64,000 nucleotides of DNA from Lepidostoma basale (GCA_022606425.2 JAHDVF020001510.1:476001-540000), one strand, 5' to 3'; shown: positions 30,366 to 40,797, numbered from the stretch's first letter. Program-made: numbers and translations. The notes: generated from the sequence alone by a model not told the origin.

Positions 30366-30589
30366 AATATTGGTTATTTTACTTGTAACTGTATCGAGGT
30401 ACTCCGATGATATATAGGACAGCGTAATGTCTTCCTGCCGGTTCGAAGGGTCAATGGAAGAATAATAGCAATTTCTCGGTAGGCGTATTGACTTAATGGC
30501 CGATTACGGAGGTGATCAAACCTATCAGATATAGTACAGGGTATTCAGAAAGAAATGGTATCGTTCTAATATTCTTCTATTCTTTCTGG
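30366..30589. other. Unassigned sequence
   Basis: No repeat or gene recognised. Confidence 0.3.
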
Positions 30590-31008
30590 TTCTACAGCCT
30601 TGGGTGGACCTCGGCCACCTTCAAAAAGTTTCTCCAGCCGACCCTATTCTCGACTTCTACTCCTCAGGTCTAACTACCAACAATCGCAGATCCTTCAGAA
30701 CACCGTCAAGCCAACAAAGCCGCGGTCTTCCCACGCTGCGTCTTCCCTCCGGTCTTGTAAATGACAACTGTGCGGGTGTAGACAGCTCCTCCATTCGCAC
30801 CAGATGTCCAGCCCACAGCCCTTTGGAGTTTTATAAATTTGACGACGTTGGTTGTATAGTTCAGAGTTATGCCGGCGTCGCCATATATTATTCTCGCGGA
30901 TTGGGTCAAAAATTCTCCTTAAGATTTTGCGCTCAAACACCCGCAACTTCTGGTAATCCACAGCACTCAGCGTCCAGGTCTCCGCTCCAAACAAGACTGG
31001 CCTTATAA
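30590..31008 (-). mobile_element. LINE-O fragment
   Basis: The minus strand gives FGAETWTLSAVDYQKLRVFE, RKILRRIFDPIREN and HNSELYN, the YGxETWtLtaxDxxxLrvFERKvLRkIfGP signature of a common insect LINE. The downstream half is frameshifted. Single copy in the window. Confidence 0.75.
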
Positions 31009-31012
31009 GTCA

Positions 31013-32655
31013 AATCAATCAAATCAAATCAAATCAGTTTATTTTCTCAAAAAATATTACAAACGGCAATACAAGATACTATCCAGAGTATTTGTCTTCT
31101 AAACGTACTTTCACGAATATGAAAGACATCGATCTCCGAAGCGATCACGTTCAGCAGTTTGATTGCTCTCCCCACCGCCATCACCAGAGGCAGGTTGGTT
31201 CTGCATGCTGGAAGATAAAACAGTCTGTGCTGACGCTGTCGAAGAAAACCATCTGGAACATAAAGATGGATAGCCTCTAAGATAACGCAGTTCTCAAAGA
31301 ATCCCCTGATAAGTCTGAAGAAATGGGTAAGTGTGCACCCATCTCTTCTTATCTGTAAACTATTGCTCCCCAGCCTGCCCAAGAGGAATGCAGGATAGCT
31401 ATCAAACTCCCTCATGTAGAGATATCTCAGAAATCTTTTCGGAACCCTCTCTAACATGAGCGAGTATCTCGCCTCGTGGGGACTCCATCACCGAACCACA
31501 CTCGAGCCGGCTCCGGACCAATGAGTTATACAAAATTCGCAAAACATAGGGATTCCTGAAAACTCTTATCAGTTCGGAGAATAAATCCCAACATTTTCAG
31601 TGCAACTCCACATATTCTCTCAATGTGAGCATGGAAAGTCATCCTACTTTCATAAAAAGCACAAACAAACCATCACGCCGTTTCCCCGCAGGGGTAGGCA
31701 GAGAGAATGGATCGCCACACAACTCTATCCTGGCAAACCTCTATAGCTTCCTCCACATTCATACAACGAGTCATACACGCACGTCGATTCCTCCGACTTC
31801 TAACATGACCAACCTTTAAAATTTGATTAATTTGGTCATGCCATGTTTTCCTCGGTCTGCCTCGACTTCGTACCCCATTTACATCATTAACGTATACTTT
31901 CTTAACCATTCTTTCTCCATCCATACGTTCCATATGTCCGAACCAACGCAGCGATCCTTTCATAATTTTATTCATAATACCTTCTTCCGCTCTACATTCC
32001 TTTCTTATATCAGCATTTGAGATTCTGTCGTATATCGTTCTATCACACATACGTCTTAGGGACCTCATCTCTACCACATTTATTCTGCTCTCATCCTTCT
32101 TCTGCCAGTTCCATGCTTCGCTTCCATACATTAGGGTTGGGACCAGAACTCCATTGTGAACGGCCGTTTTCGCTTTCATTGATAAATTCTTGTTTCCAAT
32201 AACTATTTTTAAAGCTCCATTCACTTTGTTACCCGCACCAACCCTTCTTTCGACGTCACTATCCGTTCGGGCATCTGCTGTGAACATGCTACCTAAATAC
32301 ACAAATTCCCTCACCTGTTCCAAGTTCTCTTCGTTCACACTTATATTACAAACTGTCATTTGCTCTTCCCTTTCGAAAACTATCACCTTTGACTTTTCGA
32401 CATTCATCATTAAATCATTTGACTTGCATACCTCATACATTCTCGACACCAAGACTTGTAATTCGTCCGCACTATCCGCAACGAGAACGGCATCGTCCGC
32501 GTAAAGTAGACAATTTACAGACAGATCACTCATCTTAGCACCAGCATTTATACCTTTAAGTTCTTTCTCCCAAGATCCTTTATCGTTGAAACACGCGTAA
32601 GTATCATTCTTATAGTAACTTATCGTATCAAATAGAAATATATCCATCGAAGCAA
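31013..32655 (-). mobile_element. LINE-F copy 3, interrupted by LINE-A
   Basis: Tail (TTTGA)n at 31013-31040. The minus frame to about 31620 reads LERVPKRFLRYLYMREFDSY, SLQIRRDGCTLTHFFRLIRG and LRQRQHRLFYLPACRTNLP. The more 5' part (GERVYDVSLK-like region) continues at 32571-32655 beyond the LINE-A insertion at 31668-32570. Confidence 0.75.
31668..32570 (-). mobile_element. LINE-A copy, C-terminal ORF with YADD
   Basis: The minus ORF (32647-31673; LINE part from about 32570) reads KELKGINAGAKMSDLSVNCL, the YADD catalytic box, NEENLEQVREFVYLGSMFTA and the full C-terminus to GETA stop. It is more than 95 percent similar by eye to the copy at 22491 and shares its GTTTGT-type tail, so these are a subfamily. 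The first residues of the long frame come from flanking LINE-F DNA. Confidence 0.88.
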
Positions 32656-33009
32656 AGATGGCAGTAAATAGAGGCGTTAGTTAGTTTTGAAAATGCATTT
32701 TAACCAGACGAGCATCCAAATGAGTTTGGAGCATAGACAAAAAGCAAAATACTAGAGGTATGCTAAGGGGTTCGTATGCATTCCGTCACGGATAGTTGGA
32801 CACTGCGCAAGAGAGTTGCTTTACATATAATTAGGCTCACATACCACAATGTTGCCCGAAGTATTTAAATTCTATACTTCGAACATCGGCGTAATTGCGA
32901 AGAATTTGTAAATGAGACAGTCAATAAAATTAGCAGATTCAATTTTTTTTTTATGTATTTCGACACGACAGAAAAACTATATGTAGTCTAATGCATAGGC
33001 TCCTAACGT
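32656..33009. other. Unassigned sequence
   Basis: No gene or repeat recognised. Confidence 0.3.
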
Positions 33010-33260
33010 TGGCAGTACTGCCCCGTAATGGGCGCTGGAGATTTTCATAGGGGTCGTAACTGATTCAGAGGTAAATGCTTAAAGAGGTTTTGCGCTTACG
33101 TCTGCATTGTTGGAATGGTGATTTGGTGGGTTGTTGATTTATGCGGGGACTTGATATGTGTGGCCCGGAGTGTTCCTCTGAAGAAGGATCGATTTTATGC
33201 GCTTGGGGTGTTTGAGTCGTAATTTGGGTGGTCTTTTATTGTGTGATCAAGAGGGCGGCC
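33010..33260 (-). mobile_element. LINE-D 3'UTR fragment
   Basis: Matches 36490-36660 (GTGTGGCCCGGAGTGTTCCT, GAGTCGTAATTTGGGTGGTC). Confidence 0.6.
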
Positions 33261-33330
33261 GTGATGTATGTATTTTAATAAATTATAATTAAAAACTATG
33301 AAAAATACAATTTTTATGACACTTTTTTTG

Positions 33331-33432
33331 TACACAACAGGTCATTTGACCCAATTACTGTATACAATTTGTTTTTAACTATTATATTGAATCTCATGAC
33401 ACGTGATAGGTAGCTAATCTATCTTTTTTTAC
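33331..33432 (-). mobile_element. SINE-U 3' fragment
   Basis: ACAACAGGTCATTTGACCCA through CATGACACGTGATAGGTAGC is the 3' half of SINE-U in reverse. Confidence 0.7.
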
Positions 33433-33611
33433 ATTCATATAAAATATAATAAAACTTCTAGAAAACGGGCGTTTTCATTCGTATTAATTATTTAAGAACT
33501 AATAAAAAATAAAAAAATCATAAATGAATAAAATGTTTATTTTCCCGTCCTATCATAACGCCTATATTCCTAAAGGAAACTAAAACTTTCAACGATTTCT
33601 AATTAAAGAAG

Positions 33612-33682
33612 TTAGGAGCATTGTGGCGATCCATCCTCTCTGCCTACCCCTACGGGGAAATGGCGTGATGATGGATGGTATG
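33612..33682 (+). mobile_element. LINE-A extreme 3' end only
   Basis: About 65 bp from CATTGTGGCGATCCATCC through the hairpin to GGCGTGATG. Confidence 0.6.
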
Positions 33683-33961
33683 TTTTAAATTGATTTGACC
33701 CGAATTTAAAAATATATATAAATTATATATGAAGTTATCGCCAAATTTGATTGAATGATTTTAGATGAACCTGTAAGTATTTATAATGATCACCGCAAAG
33801 CACCGCTTATGGAACAGGGTTCAAACTAGAGATGCGCCGAGTACAAGTTTTACCGAGTTACCGAGTACGAGTATTACTCGGTTTGATGTTTGCCAAACCG
33901 AATACTCGGCCGAATAACTCGGTTCAATTTCAAGTCGGTGAAATCTGCCCAAACATAGCGG

Positions 33962-34500
33962 ATATGCAAGAAAAGCTTAAAGATGAAGTTCAGGATCGCT
34001 TTCAAGGCTTAGAAGGTGATAAATATTACTGTTTGGCTACTTTACTGGACCCCAGAATGAGAATTTTTAATCCAGAGAAATGCGAATTGATCAGGAAGAT
34101 CCTATTTTTAGAATCCATTGAAAGAAGCGACGTTACAGAGAGCGCCAGCAGCAGTGAAGAAAACGAATCTAATTCTAACCTTAACCAATTAAGACAATCA
34201 CAAGATGCTCATGCATCATTTTGGAATTGCTTCCAAGAACTTGCTTCTACCCAGCCACCGGGGCGCGACGATCCTAAAAGCCCCATGGCTCTAGAATTGG
34301 ATCGATATGTAAACGAAGGATTGTTGTCAAAAGATAAGAGTCCTTTCGAGTGGTGGGCAAGACATAAAACAATATCCAGAGTTAGCACATTTAGCAAGAG
34401 TGTTTTTCTGTGCACCTGCAAGCACTGTGTATAGCGAGCGTTTTTTTTCAGATGCAGGTAGCTTCTATGAAAAAAAAAAAAAAGGAACAGGCTGTTTCCA
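33962..34500 (+). pseudogene. hAT transposase C-terminal region
   Basis: The frame ending near 34365 reads CLATLLDPRMR and SPFEWWARH. After a frameshift near 34366, YPELAHLARVFFCAPAST, then VYSERFFSDAGS, complete the hATC dimerisation domain. LDPRxK and PxLAxLAxxxLxxPaTSvxSERxFSxAG are family hallmarks. The N-terminal BED finger and most of the DDE core are missing. Non-functional. Confidence 0.88.
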
Positions 34501-34690
34501 GAATGTACGAAGAGTCTTGTATTCTTACATCACAACTTGCCTTTGCTAAATTTTAAATATTAATTGTTTAACTTCAATTTGAATACATGCAACTTTTTAA
34601 TCCTACTGTTTTCATTATATTTCCCAAAATATTATATTACTTTAGTTAAACCGAGTATACTCGTCATTTAGACCGAGTTATTCGGCCGAG

Positions 34691-35463
34691 GCCTTAGATA
34701 CTTTGAACTTAGAACTGCAGGAGGCCTTAGATACTTTGCAAGACATTCTTCAAGATAGATACAACATGAAGATAAATAAGGACAAAACAAAGCTGTTGAC
34801 TGTAGGCCGAACGCAACACCAGATGAGAGTAGTGATGTCAGGAGTTCCACTAAAGAACACCAAGGAGTTTGTCTACCTCGGGAGCAAAATAACATGGGAC
34901 GGTCGGTCTAAGAGCGAGGTCGACAGCCGTATACACCAGGCTAGGCTTGCATTTAATAAAAGGTCGAAAATAATAGAATCAAATAATATAGACCTAAAAC
35001 TGAGAATACTCCTCATCAAGACCTATGTATGGAGTGTCTTGATGTGCGGCTGCGAGACATGGTGCCTATCCGAAAGAGATAAGCGGAGACTAGAGGCTTT
35101 TGAGATGTGGTCCTATAGAAGACTCTTTGGAATTTCCTGGAGAGACCACATCACGAATGAGGAAGTTCTTCAAGGAATCGAAGGAGGAAGGCATCTGCTC
35201 AGGACCTTGTCCGAAAGGCGTGCAAGATGGATCGGCCATGTAATACGTCAAGAAGGTCTCTTGCATGCAATAATGGAGGGTATGATCGAGGGGACAAACT
35301 CTAGGGGACGCCCACGCCGAGAGTACCTGGAGGACCTGTTGATGGACGTACGCTGCTCATCATATGCAGATCTCAAAAGAGCCGCACAAGACAGGGAAAA
35401 ATGGAAGAGAATAATGGAGGAAATTGCTGCAAACCAATCCCAGGATTGAAACCAGAGAAGAAG
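34691..35463 (+). mobile_element. LINE-M copy 2, ORF C-terminus, nested in hAT
   Basis: The ORF 34703-35449 (248 codons, stop 35447-35449) reads NKDKTKLLTVGR, EFVYLGSKITWDGRSKSEVD, YVWSVLMCGCETWCLSERDK, RRLEAFEMWSYRRLFGISWR, then RRARWIGHVIRQ and GRPRREYLEDLLMDVR. It starts just after the RT catalytic motif. No stops or frameshifts, unlike copy 1 at 20205. It ends ACCAGAGAAGAAGA. The 11-bp duplication ATTCGGCCGAG (34680-34690 and 35464-35474) is exact and consists of hAT subterminal sequence. Confidence 0.92.
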
Positions 35464-35690
35464 ATTCGGCCGAGTACGAGTAATAAAAGAAACGCCGAAT
35501 ACACCGAGTACCGAGTATTAAACGAGTACTCGGCCCATCTCTAGTTCAAACACATAATAAATCAAGTTAAAACATAATATAATAATTTTATATTGTTGGT
35601 TTTATAAAATAGAGTAATATTACTGACAAATTTTATTTATATGAAATACTTTTTTTCCCCTACATAACTCTGACTGCCCCTAGCCCCTTC

Positions 35691-36138
35691 AAATGTGCTT
35701 CTGGGCCACGTGACTCGCGAATAATACTAGGACGGTAGATTTAATAAAAATAAAAATAAGACATGCCTAATTCCGCGGCAGGTTCACGCAAGATCTACCG
35801 ATATAATCGGTGTCCAACGTCGGCAACAATAACAAAAGCCGAAACGTAAAAATGAAGATAATAACAGGTGACCTGGCGGGCCTAGCGTTCAGGAACCGCC
35901 GTGGGAAGCCAAGCGAGGCGGCTGTCTTGCCTTGCCTTGCCTTGTCTCGTCGCTTCACGGAGAAAACCCAACGAGATATCGTACTTGGCAAGGGTTCGCA
36001 AGCAAACCGAGCATTCTCCCAAACCTATAATTATACGAAAAATACAGGTTACAATTCATTTGCCTTCCTGTTATGAGTGTTGTATTTTTATTTTTGTTGT
36101 AAAAAAAAACGCGTTATTTTTTATTAATTATTTTATTT
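35691..36138. other. Unassigned, with an 89-codon open frame
   Basis: 35810-36076 plus is open (GDLAGLAFRNRRGKPSEAAV, FTEKTQRDIVLGKG) and less AT-rich, with a CCTTG tandem repeat (35928-35947). I do not recognise it. It may be the 5' part of an unknown element. Confidence 0.35.
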
Positions 36139-36139
36139 T

Positions 36140-36367
36140 ATACAACAGGTCATTTGAACCCAATTACTGTATACAAATTGTTTTTAGCTATTGTGCTGAT
36201 CCTCGTGACATGTGATAGGTAGCTAGCTAGACTATCGGCATTTTATTGTCATGTGACTTCTACACCAGACCAAAGACAGTGTGACAATCACACTGCCATC
36301 GGCGGCAATTGAACACGGGACCTTCAGTATGGCAGTGGGAGCTCTTACCACTCTGCCTCGAAGGTGG
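36140..36367 (-). mobile_element. SINE-U copy 7
   Basis: The minus strand has a CACCTTCGAGGCAGAGTGGT head, a B-box-like GTGTTCAATTG, the conserved body and the TTGGGTTCAAATGACCTGTT, TGTATAAAA tail. Confidence 0.88.
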
Positions 36368-36426
36368 AAATGAAGCATGAAACTGGCAATATAAGGATGA
36401 AAGTAGAATAAATGCAGTAGAAATGA

Positions 36427-37829
36427 CTTGGACTTGGACTTGGATCTTCTGGCTTACAGAGGTTTAGCTCATGTGGCTATTCCTCTTACGTCTGATGGGA
36501 ACATTGTTGGAAGGTGATTTGGTGGGTTGTTAGTTTATTCGGGGGCATGATTTGTGTGGCCCGGAGTGTTCCTCTGAAGGAGAATCGATTTTGGGCGCTT
36601 GTGGCGGCTGGAAGTGTTTGGGTCGTAATTAGAGAGGTCTTTTATTGTGGGGTTGGGATGTGAAGGGAGTCCTTTGTAAAAACGTTCGGCAAGTTTCAGA
36701 ATGAATTCATCTATCATCGGGATTCCCGATTCTAGGTGCAGTTGTGTAATCCTGGTCCATGAAGGCGCACCAAGGGATAAACGGATTGCCTTATTTTGCA
36801 GGATTTGGAGTTTTTGTATGTGACTCGAAGCTGCATAGCCCCAGATTGGGGCTGCATAAGTGAAGATCGGCCTTATAACCGTTTTGTATATCAGGAGTTT
36901 ATTGTCGATGCTTAGTTTACTGTTTCTAGCTAACATTGGGTAGAGGGCTGAGATTGCTTTTGACGCGGCTTTGACTTTATTTGTAATGTGTGGCCTCCAT
37001 GTCAGCTTAGAATCCAAGGTAACCCCAAGGTATTTGATTGTTTTGGTCCAAGGAACGTCATGGCCGAACATTTTTATGTTGGGAATGTTTGGAGGAATGT
37101 GTCTTTTACTGAAAAGGGTCGCTGCGCTTTTACTCGGATTGATGGTAATGCGCCAGTTTCTGCACCACACCTCTAGCACATCGGCCTGTTTTTGCACCCT
37201 GCGGGTCGCGAGAAGCGGCCTTTTAGCACTGGAGATGATGCCCGTATCGTCAGCGAATTGGGCAATGTGGGTGTTCTGATCTCGGGGAAGAGGGATATCA
37301 CTGCAGTAAATGTTGAACAGAGTAGGAGCCATTACTGAACCTTGGGGAACTCCTGCTCTGATAGGGCGTACAAGGGATTTGGCCTTGTTGATTTTGACGC
37401 TGAAAAGGCGATCGGACAGAAAGCTGGCTATGAGTTGAATCATAGGCAGTGGGATGTTTGCTTTTCCCATTTTGTATAACAGGCCGGTGTGCCAGACGCG
37501 GTCGAATGCTTTACTGACATCTAGGGAAAAGAAAGTGGTGAATTTGCGCGTGTTAAAGTTTGTGGCAATAAGTTCAACTACACGAAGTAGCTGATGTTGT
37601 GTGGAGTGTTGGGCACGGAAACCGTGTTGAAAATCTGGAATGGTACTCTGTTCGTGAAGTGTTGTTTTGAGTCTTGATTGTATGAGTTTTTCCAACAATT
37701 TACCAGTGCAAGGAAGAAGACTAATTGGTCTATGATTTGAAGGAGCTGTTGGGTCCTTGCCTGGCTTGGGAAGAAGGATAACGTCTGCGATTTTGTAGGG
37801 TTTCGGGAAGTATCGGAGTCTAAGGGATG
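36427..37829 (-). mobile_element. LINE-D copy 2 (jockey-type), long intact RT ORF
   Basis: The minus frame is open from about 37829 to the stop at 36537-36535 (about 430 codons). It starts with KIADVILLPKPGKDPTAPSN and HRPISLLPC (RT motifs 0-1). Then come motif A FSLDVSKAFDRVWH, motif B GVPQGSVMAPTLFNIY, motif C FADD, motif D WRITINPSKS, motif E YLGVTLDSKLTWRPHI and the C-terminal FTYAAPIWGYAASSHIQKLQ. An intact RT frame without stops marks this as young. The endonuclease and ORF1 are absent. The 3'UTR ends (AAGTCC)n. The exact 11-bp duplication AGTAGAAATGA flanks it (36416-36426 and 37830-37840). Confidence 0.95.
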
Positions 37830-37885
37830 AGTAGAAATGAGATCTCTAAGACATGCCTGGTAAATCTGTATATGATAGTGTCATT

Positions 37886-38135
37886 GACGACCTTCGTGGC
37901 CGAGTGGTAAGTGCATTGACTGCCACCCAAAAGGTTCCGCGTTCGATTCCCGGCGAGGGCAGTGTGATTGTCACACAATCTTTGGTCTGATGTAGAATTC
38001 ACGTGACAATAAAATGGCGATAGATTAGCTACCTATCACATGTCACGAGAAACACTATAATGGCTATTATACCCTTTAAATCGATTTAGCTAATGCTGTC
38101 ATGATGTAAAGAGCGATTTGAAAAATTAAAAAAAA
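37886..38135 (+). mobile_element. SINE-U copy 8
   Basis: GACCTTCGTGGCCGAGTGGT head, GCGTTCGATTCCCGGCG B box, the body, and the TTTAGCTAATGCTGTCATGA, TGTAAAGAGCGATT 3' type with an A-rich tail. It lies inside LINE-A. Confidence 0.9.
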
Positions 38136-38450
38136 AAATAATGCAAGTATAAGAAGTGAATGCGGTGCGAATGAAAGAGTGATAAACAAAATAATGAAAG
38201 GGTTGTTAAGATGGTTTGGACACGTCGAAAGAATGAGTGAAGAGAGAATGGTGAAGAAGGTATAAGTACACGACTAGAAATAGAGGAAGGCCGAGGAGAA
38301 CGTGGCATGATCAAATCAATCAAATATTGAATGTCGGTCACGTGAAGAGTCGGAGAAATCGACGTGCGTGCATGATAAGATGTATGAATGTAGAGGAATC
38401 GAGGGAAGTATGTCAGGACAGAACAGTGTGGCGTGCCATTCTTTAGTTAG

Positions 38451-38569
38451 TTATTCTTCATTCATTTATCTTAATAATCCTTTCATTATTTTGTATCCTC
38501 ACGTATGAAAAAAAAAACTTTAAAGTTTTTTCATATCCAATCATTGCAGATTAGATTTTTTTACTTTGC
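38451..38569. other. Short unassigned spacer
   Basis: Decayed LINE-A-like words (ATTCTTCATTCATTTATCTT, CCTTTCATTATTTTGT), too short to place. Confidence 0.3.
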
Positions 38570-38589
38570 AACAAAATACATTATTTAAA

Positions 38590-38628
38590 AATACAAATAC
38601 AAACATGTTTCGAGACTAAGAAGCCCTT
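38590..38628 (-). ncRNA. Hammerhead-like motif in Penelope tail (38.6 kb copy)
   Basis: The span is 38640-38590 on the minus strand. Core CUGAUGA, one unpaired A, a stem with two G-U pairs, GAA, palindromic ACAUGU, U at the cleavage position. Helix I can form from GUACA and UGUAU. The weakened stem II suggests decay. Confidence 0.5.
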
Positions 38629-38842
38629 CATCAGTGTACATAGTGTAATATTATATAATAATATTCAAAATAAATATATAAACAAATTTTTCATGAATGT
38701 GGTCAGTTTTGACAGATGTTAACATGAAGTTTTTCAAACGTTTTACGCATATGATGTAATAAATATTTTTTAAAATCTAAAATAATATTCAATATGCGAC
38801 AAAAGAAATAAATAAAATAATTGACATGAAGTTAAATTTATT

Positions 38843-39017
38843 TTAAACAGTTACATTAAATAATAACTTTGTTATCTGTATCACAATCGTATTTTATTTT
38901 ACGCGACAGCTGTTTCGCCAACCTATGTTGACATCATCAGGTGTTACAATAATATATCAAAAAATAAATTAATTAAATGTTAAGGTATCATAGTGTTTCG
39001 GCCAAAACAATGGACTA
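38843..39017 (-). mobile_element. Repeat Q copy 1: 175-bp element with hammerhead-like core
   Basis: Inserted into a Penelope tail with an exact 11-bp duplication TTAAATTTATT (38832-38842 and 39018-39028). Minus strand 38940-38900: CUGAUGA, one extra U, a fully paired 6-bp helix II (GUCAAC/GUUGGC), GAA, palindromic ACAGCUGU and C. Helix I (ACAC/GCGU) has one mismatch. The right end holds the Q terminus CCATTGTTTTGGCC in reverse. No ORF. Resembles the small hammerhead-bearing retroelements called retrozymes, but this is an inference. Confidence 0.65.
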
Positions 39018-39110
39018 TTAAATTTATTTGATTATTTGTGATATTTTCTATATTTATAATTGCTTTTTTATTAAAGTAAAGATTTGTTCAACAAAATAAT
39101 AATCGTAGCA

Positions 39111-39290
39111 AAGTGAGGCTTCAAGTCCACTTTCTAATTAGGCAGGGGAACTCACTAATGAGAAGAGGAGCACGGCACGTATGGTATACAATGATGTATC
39201 ACATGCGAGACGAGGAACCTTCGGTTGGCGAGTCACGCATCGCCATGTACTGTTATCCTCTTGTCAACATAATTAGCTGAATTTGCGTGC
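39111..39290. other. Unassigned sequence
   Basis: Nothing recognised. Confidence 0.3.
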
Positions 39291-39394
39291 TTAACCCTTA
39301 ATTGGTCGCGTGGGGTGTCACGCACCCCACTGCGTATTAAATTTATCAATGTATTTGTAACGAACCGGATCCTCCTCCGCTCTCTCTTTTCTAA

Positions 39395-40275
39395 TATGTT
39401 ATTTATTTATTTAAACATTTACAAATGAGACATAACAAACGATAAAACATTTAGGCGACTCATTTGGACACAAAACGGTATTATAAAGATAAAAAAACAA
39501 AACAACATGAGACCAAAAAAATCATACATATCAGAAGGAATCCAAATATGTCGACGTCAGTGAGGCAGTACTCTTTTCAGAGTTTGCAATATTTTTTTTA
39601 TGAATACTGCCTCACTGACACTGAAAATGTCCAAATCCGAGATGATTAGATTCAGCGTCCGAATTGCTCTTCCTACTGGCATCACCAAAGGCAGGTTGGT
39701 TCTGCGTGACGGAGTAAAGAACAATTGATGTCGGCGCTGTCGCAGGTAGTTATCAGGAACAAAAAGACCTATTCGCTCCAGAACATAGGGGTTCTCAATA
39801 GAGCCCCGAATCAGTTTGTAAAAATGTGATGTTAGTAATCCTTCCCTCCTTAGTTGGAGGGAGTTATACCCCAGCATACCCAAGAGAAATGCCGTTGGAT
39901 AGAGCCAAGGATATACCCCGTACATGAGAGAGTAGAGGGCTCTCAAGAATTTCTTTTGAACCCTCTCCAACATGAGAGAATACTGAGCCTCATGAGGACT
40001 CCATATCACGGCACCTCCTTCGAGTCTGCTTCTGACTAAGGAGTTATACAGAGTTCTAAGGACCCGGGTGTCTCTGAAAACCCTAACAGTTCGAAGAACA
40101 AAACCCAGCATCTTTAACGAAACGTCACATACCTTCTCGATCTGAGCACGAAATGTTAATCGACTTTCGTAAATTATCCCAAGATCTCTGACAGTAGATA
40201 CACGTTTGAGGCTCTCATTACTCATGGAATATCGATGATATGTAATGTAGTGCGCCGTAGAGATTGACATTATAA
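39395..40275 (-). mobile_element. LINE-F' copy, 237-codon C-terminal ORF
   Basis: The minus ORF 40270-39557 reads RVSTVRDLGIIYESRLTFRA, QIEKVCDVSLKMLGFVLRTV, LRTLYNSLVRSRLEGGAVIW and SPHEAQYSLMLERVQKKFLR, then LRQRRHQLFFTPSRRTNLPL. This is the region following the RT catalytic core of jockey-type LINEs (RVxxvRDLGVxxDxxLxFxxHI...LVRSxLEYxsxVWxP). The frame is intact but the catalytic domain is missing. The tail is AAATAAATAAATAA-like at 39395-39412. Confidence 0.85.
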
Positions 40276-40443
40276 CACATTATAATAATACGTTATAATA
40301 TTTTGTAATATGTTCCAATGTATGTCTATTTGTAGTGTGTAAGAATTTAAATGTCAAAACATGTATAATCAAATATGTATGGAAATAAATGTGTGCGAGC
40401 TCTCGCGGGGGTGATTTAGAATGATTCGTAAATACCGATAGGA
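40276..40443. other. piggyBac-like element interior, uncharacterised
   Basis: AT-rich, with a 12-bp word ATACCGATAGGA at its end that is duplicated at 40508. Confidence 0.4.
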
Positions 40444-40507
40444 CTTGGATCTGTGGCTTGTTGGAGTGAGACTCGGAAGTCTGGTACTCCTTCCCATTGA
40501 TGAGTCG
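40444..40507 (-). mobile_element. Micro-insertion of LINE-D 3' end (64 bp)
   Basis: Begins CTTGGATCTGTGGCTTGTTG like the LINE-D 3' terminus and is flanked by the exact 12-bp duplication ATACCGATAGGA (40432-40443 and 40508-40519). Confidence 0.7.
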
Positions 40508-40797
40508 ATACCGATAGGACATCATCATCATTGGTCTCTGTTGCCGGGAGAGTCAGCCCGAAGGCTATTGCTCCCTCACCTGTTGGAGTTTTCGTTGGTG
40601 GAATTTGAGTGTGTGTGTCCTGAATGCGGACGGTGTGGTGCGTTTAGATTACGTGTGTGGGTCCTATGTGCGGACGGTGTAGTATGTTGGAGTTATGTGT
40701 GTGAGGGGTAGTGATAGTGGTACGTAGGACTTATGGGGGGTCAGGTGGGGTGGTGGGTTGGGAGGGGGTGTTCGGAAGGGGTGGGGGTGGTTGTAGA

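Larger units (their letters stand above)
33827..35543 (+). mobile_element. hAT transposon with exact 8-bp target duplication
   Basis: Inverted ends TAGAGATGCGCCGAGTAC (33827) and TAGAGATGGGCCGAGTAC (reverse complement of 35543) differ at one position. The duplication GTTCAAAC is exact (33819-33826 and 35544-35551). Subterminal CCGAGTA/TACTCGG words are repeated many times at both ends, as is common for hAT transposase binding sites. A LINE occupies 34691-35463. Without it the element is about 930 bp and holds only a transposase C-terminal part. Confidence 0.93.
33690..35690. repeat. Repeat S arm, split by hAT insertion
   Basis: 33690-33826 and 35544-35690 together match 22250-22490 in reverse orientation. 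This gives the sequence of the hAT empty site. Confidence 0.7.
36368..38450 (+). mobile_element. LINE-A copy split by a jockey-like LINE and a SINE
   Basis: Three pieces of one LINE-A copy: 36368-36426 (SRINAVEM region), 37830-37885 (MRSLRHAWxSVYDSV) and 38136-38450 (SIRSECGANERVINKIMKGL to the truncated 3' end, RTVWRAIL). Between them sit the insertions at 36427-37829 and 37886-38135. Confidence 0.88.
38570..39110 (-). mobile_element. Penelope-like tail and ORF end, split by repeat Q
   Basis: The minus strand carries CTGATGA (38634-38628), stem II, GAA, ACATGT and helix I partners. 39029-39090 resembles the Penelope C-terminal ORF (NLEILEIKKAI-like region). The 175-bp repeat at 38843-39017 interrupts it. 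Confidence 0.7.

Noticed and set aside
35810..36076. 89-codon ORF (GDLAGLAFRNRRGKP) as a host exon
   Set aside because: No domain recognised, a CCTTG simple repeat within the frame, and no convincing splice sites. Left as unassigned.
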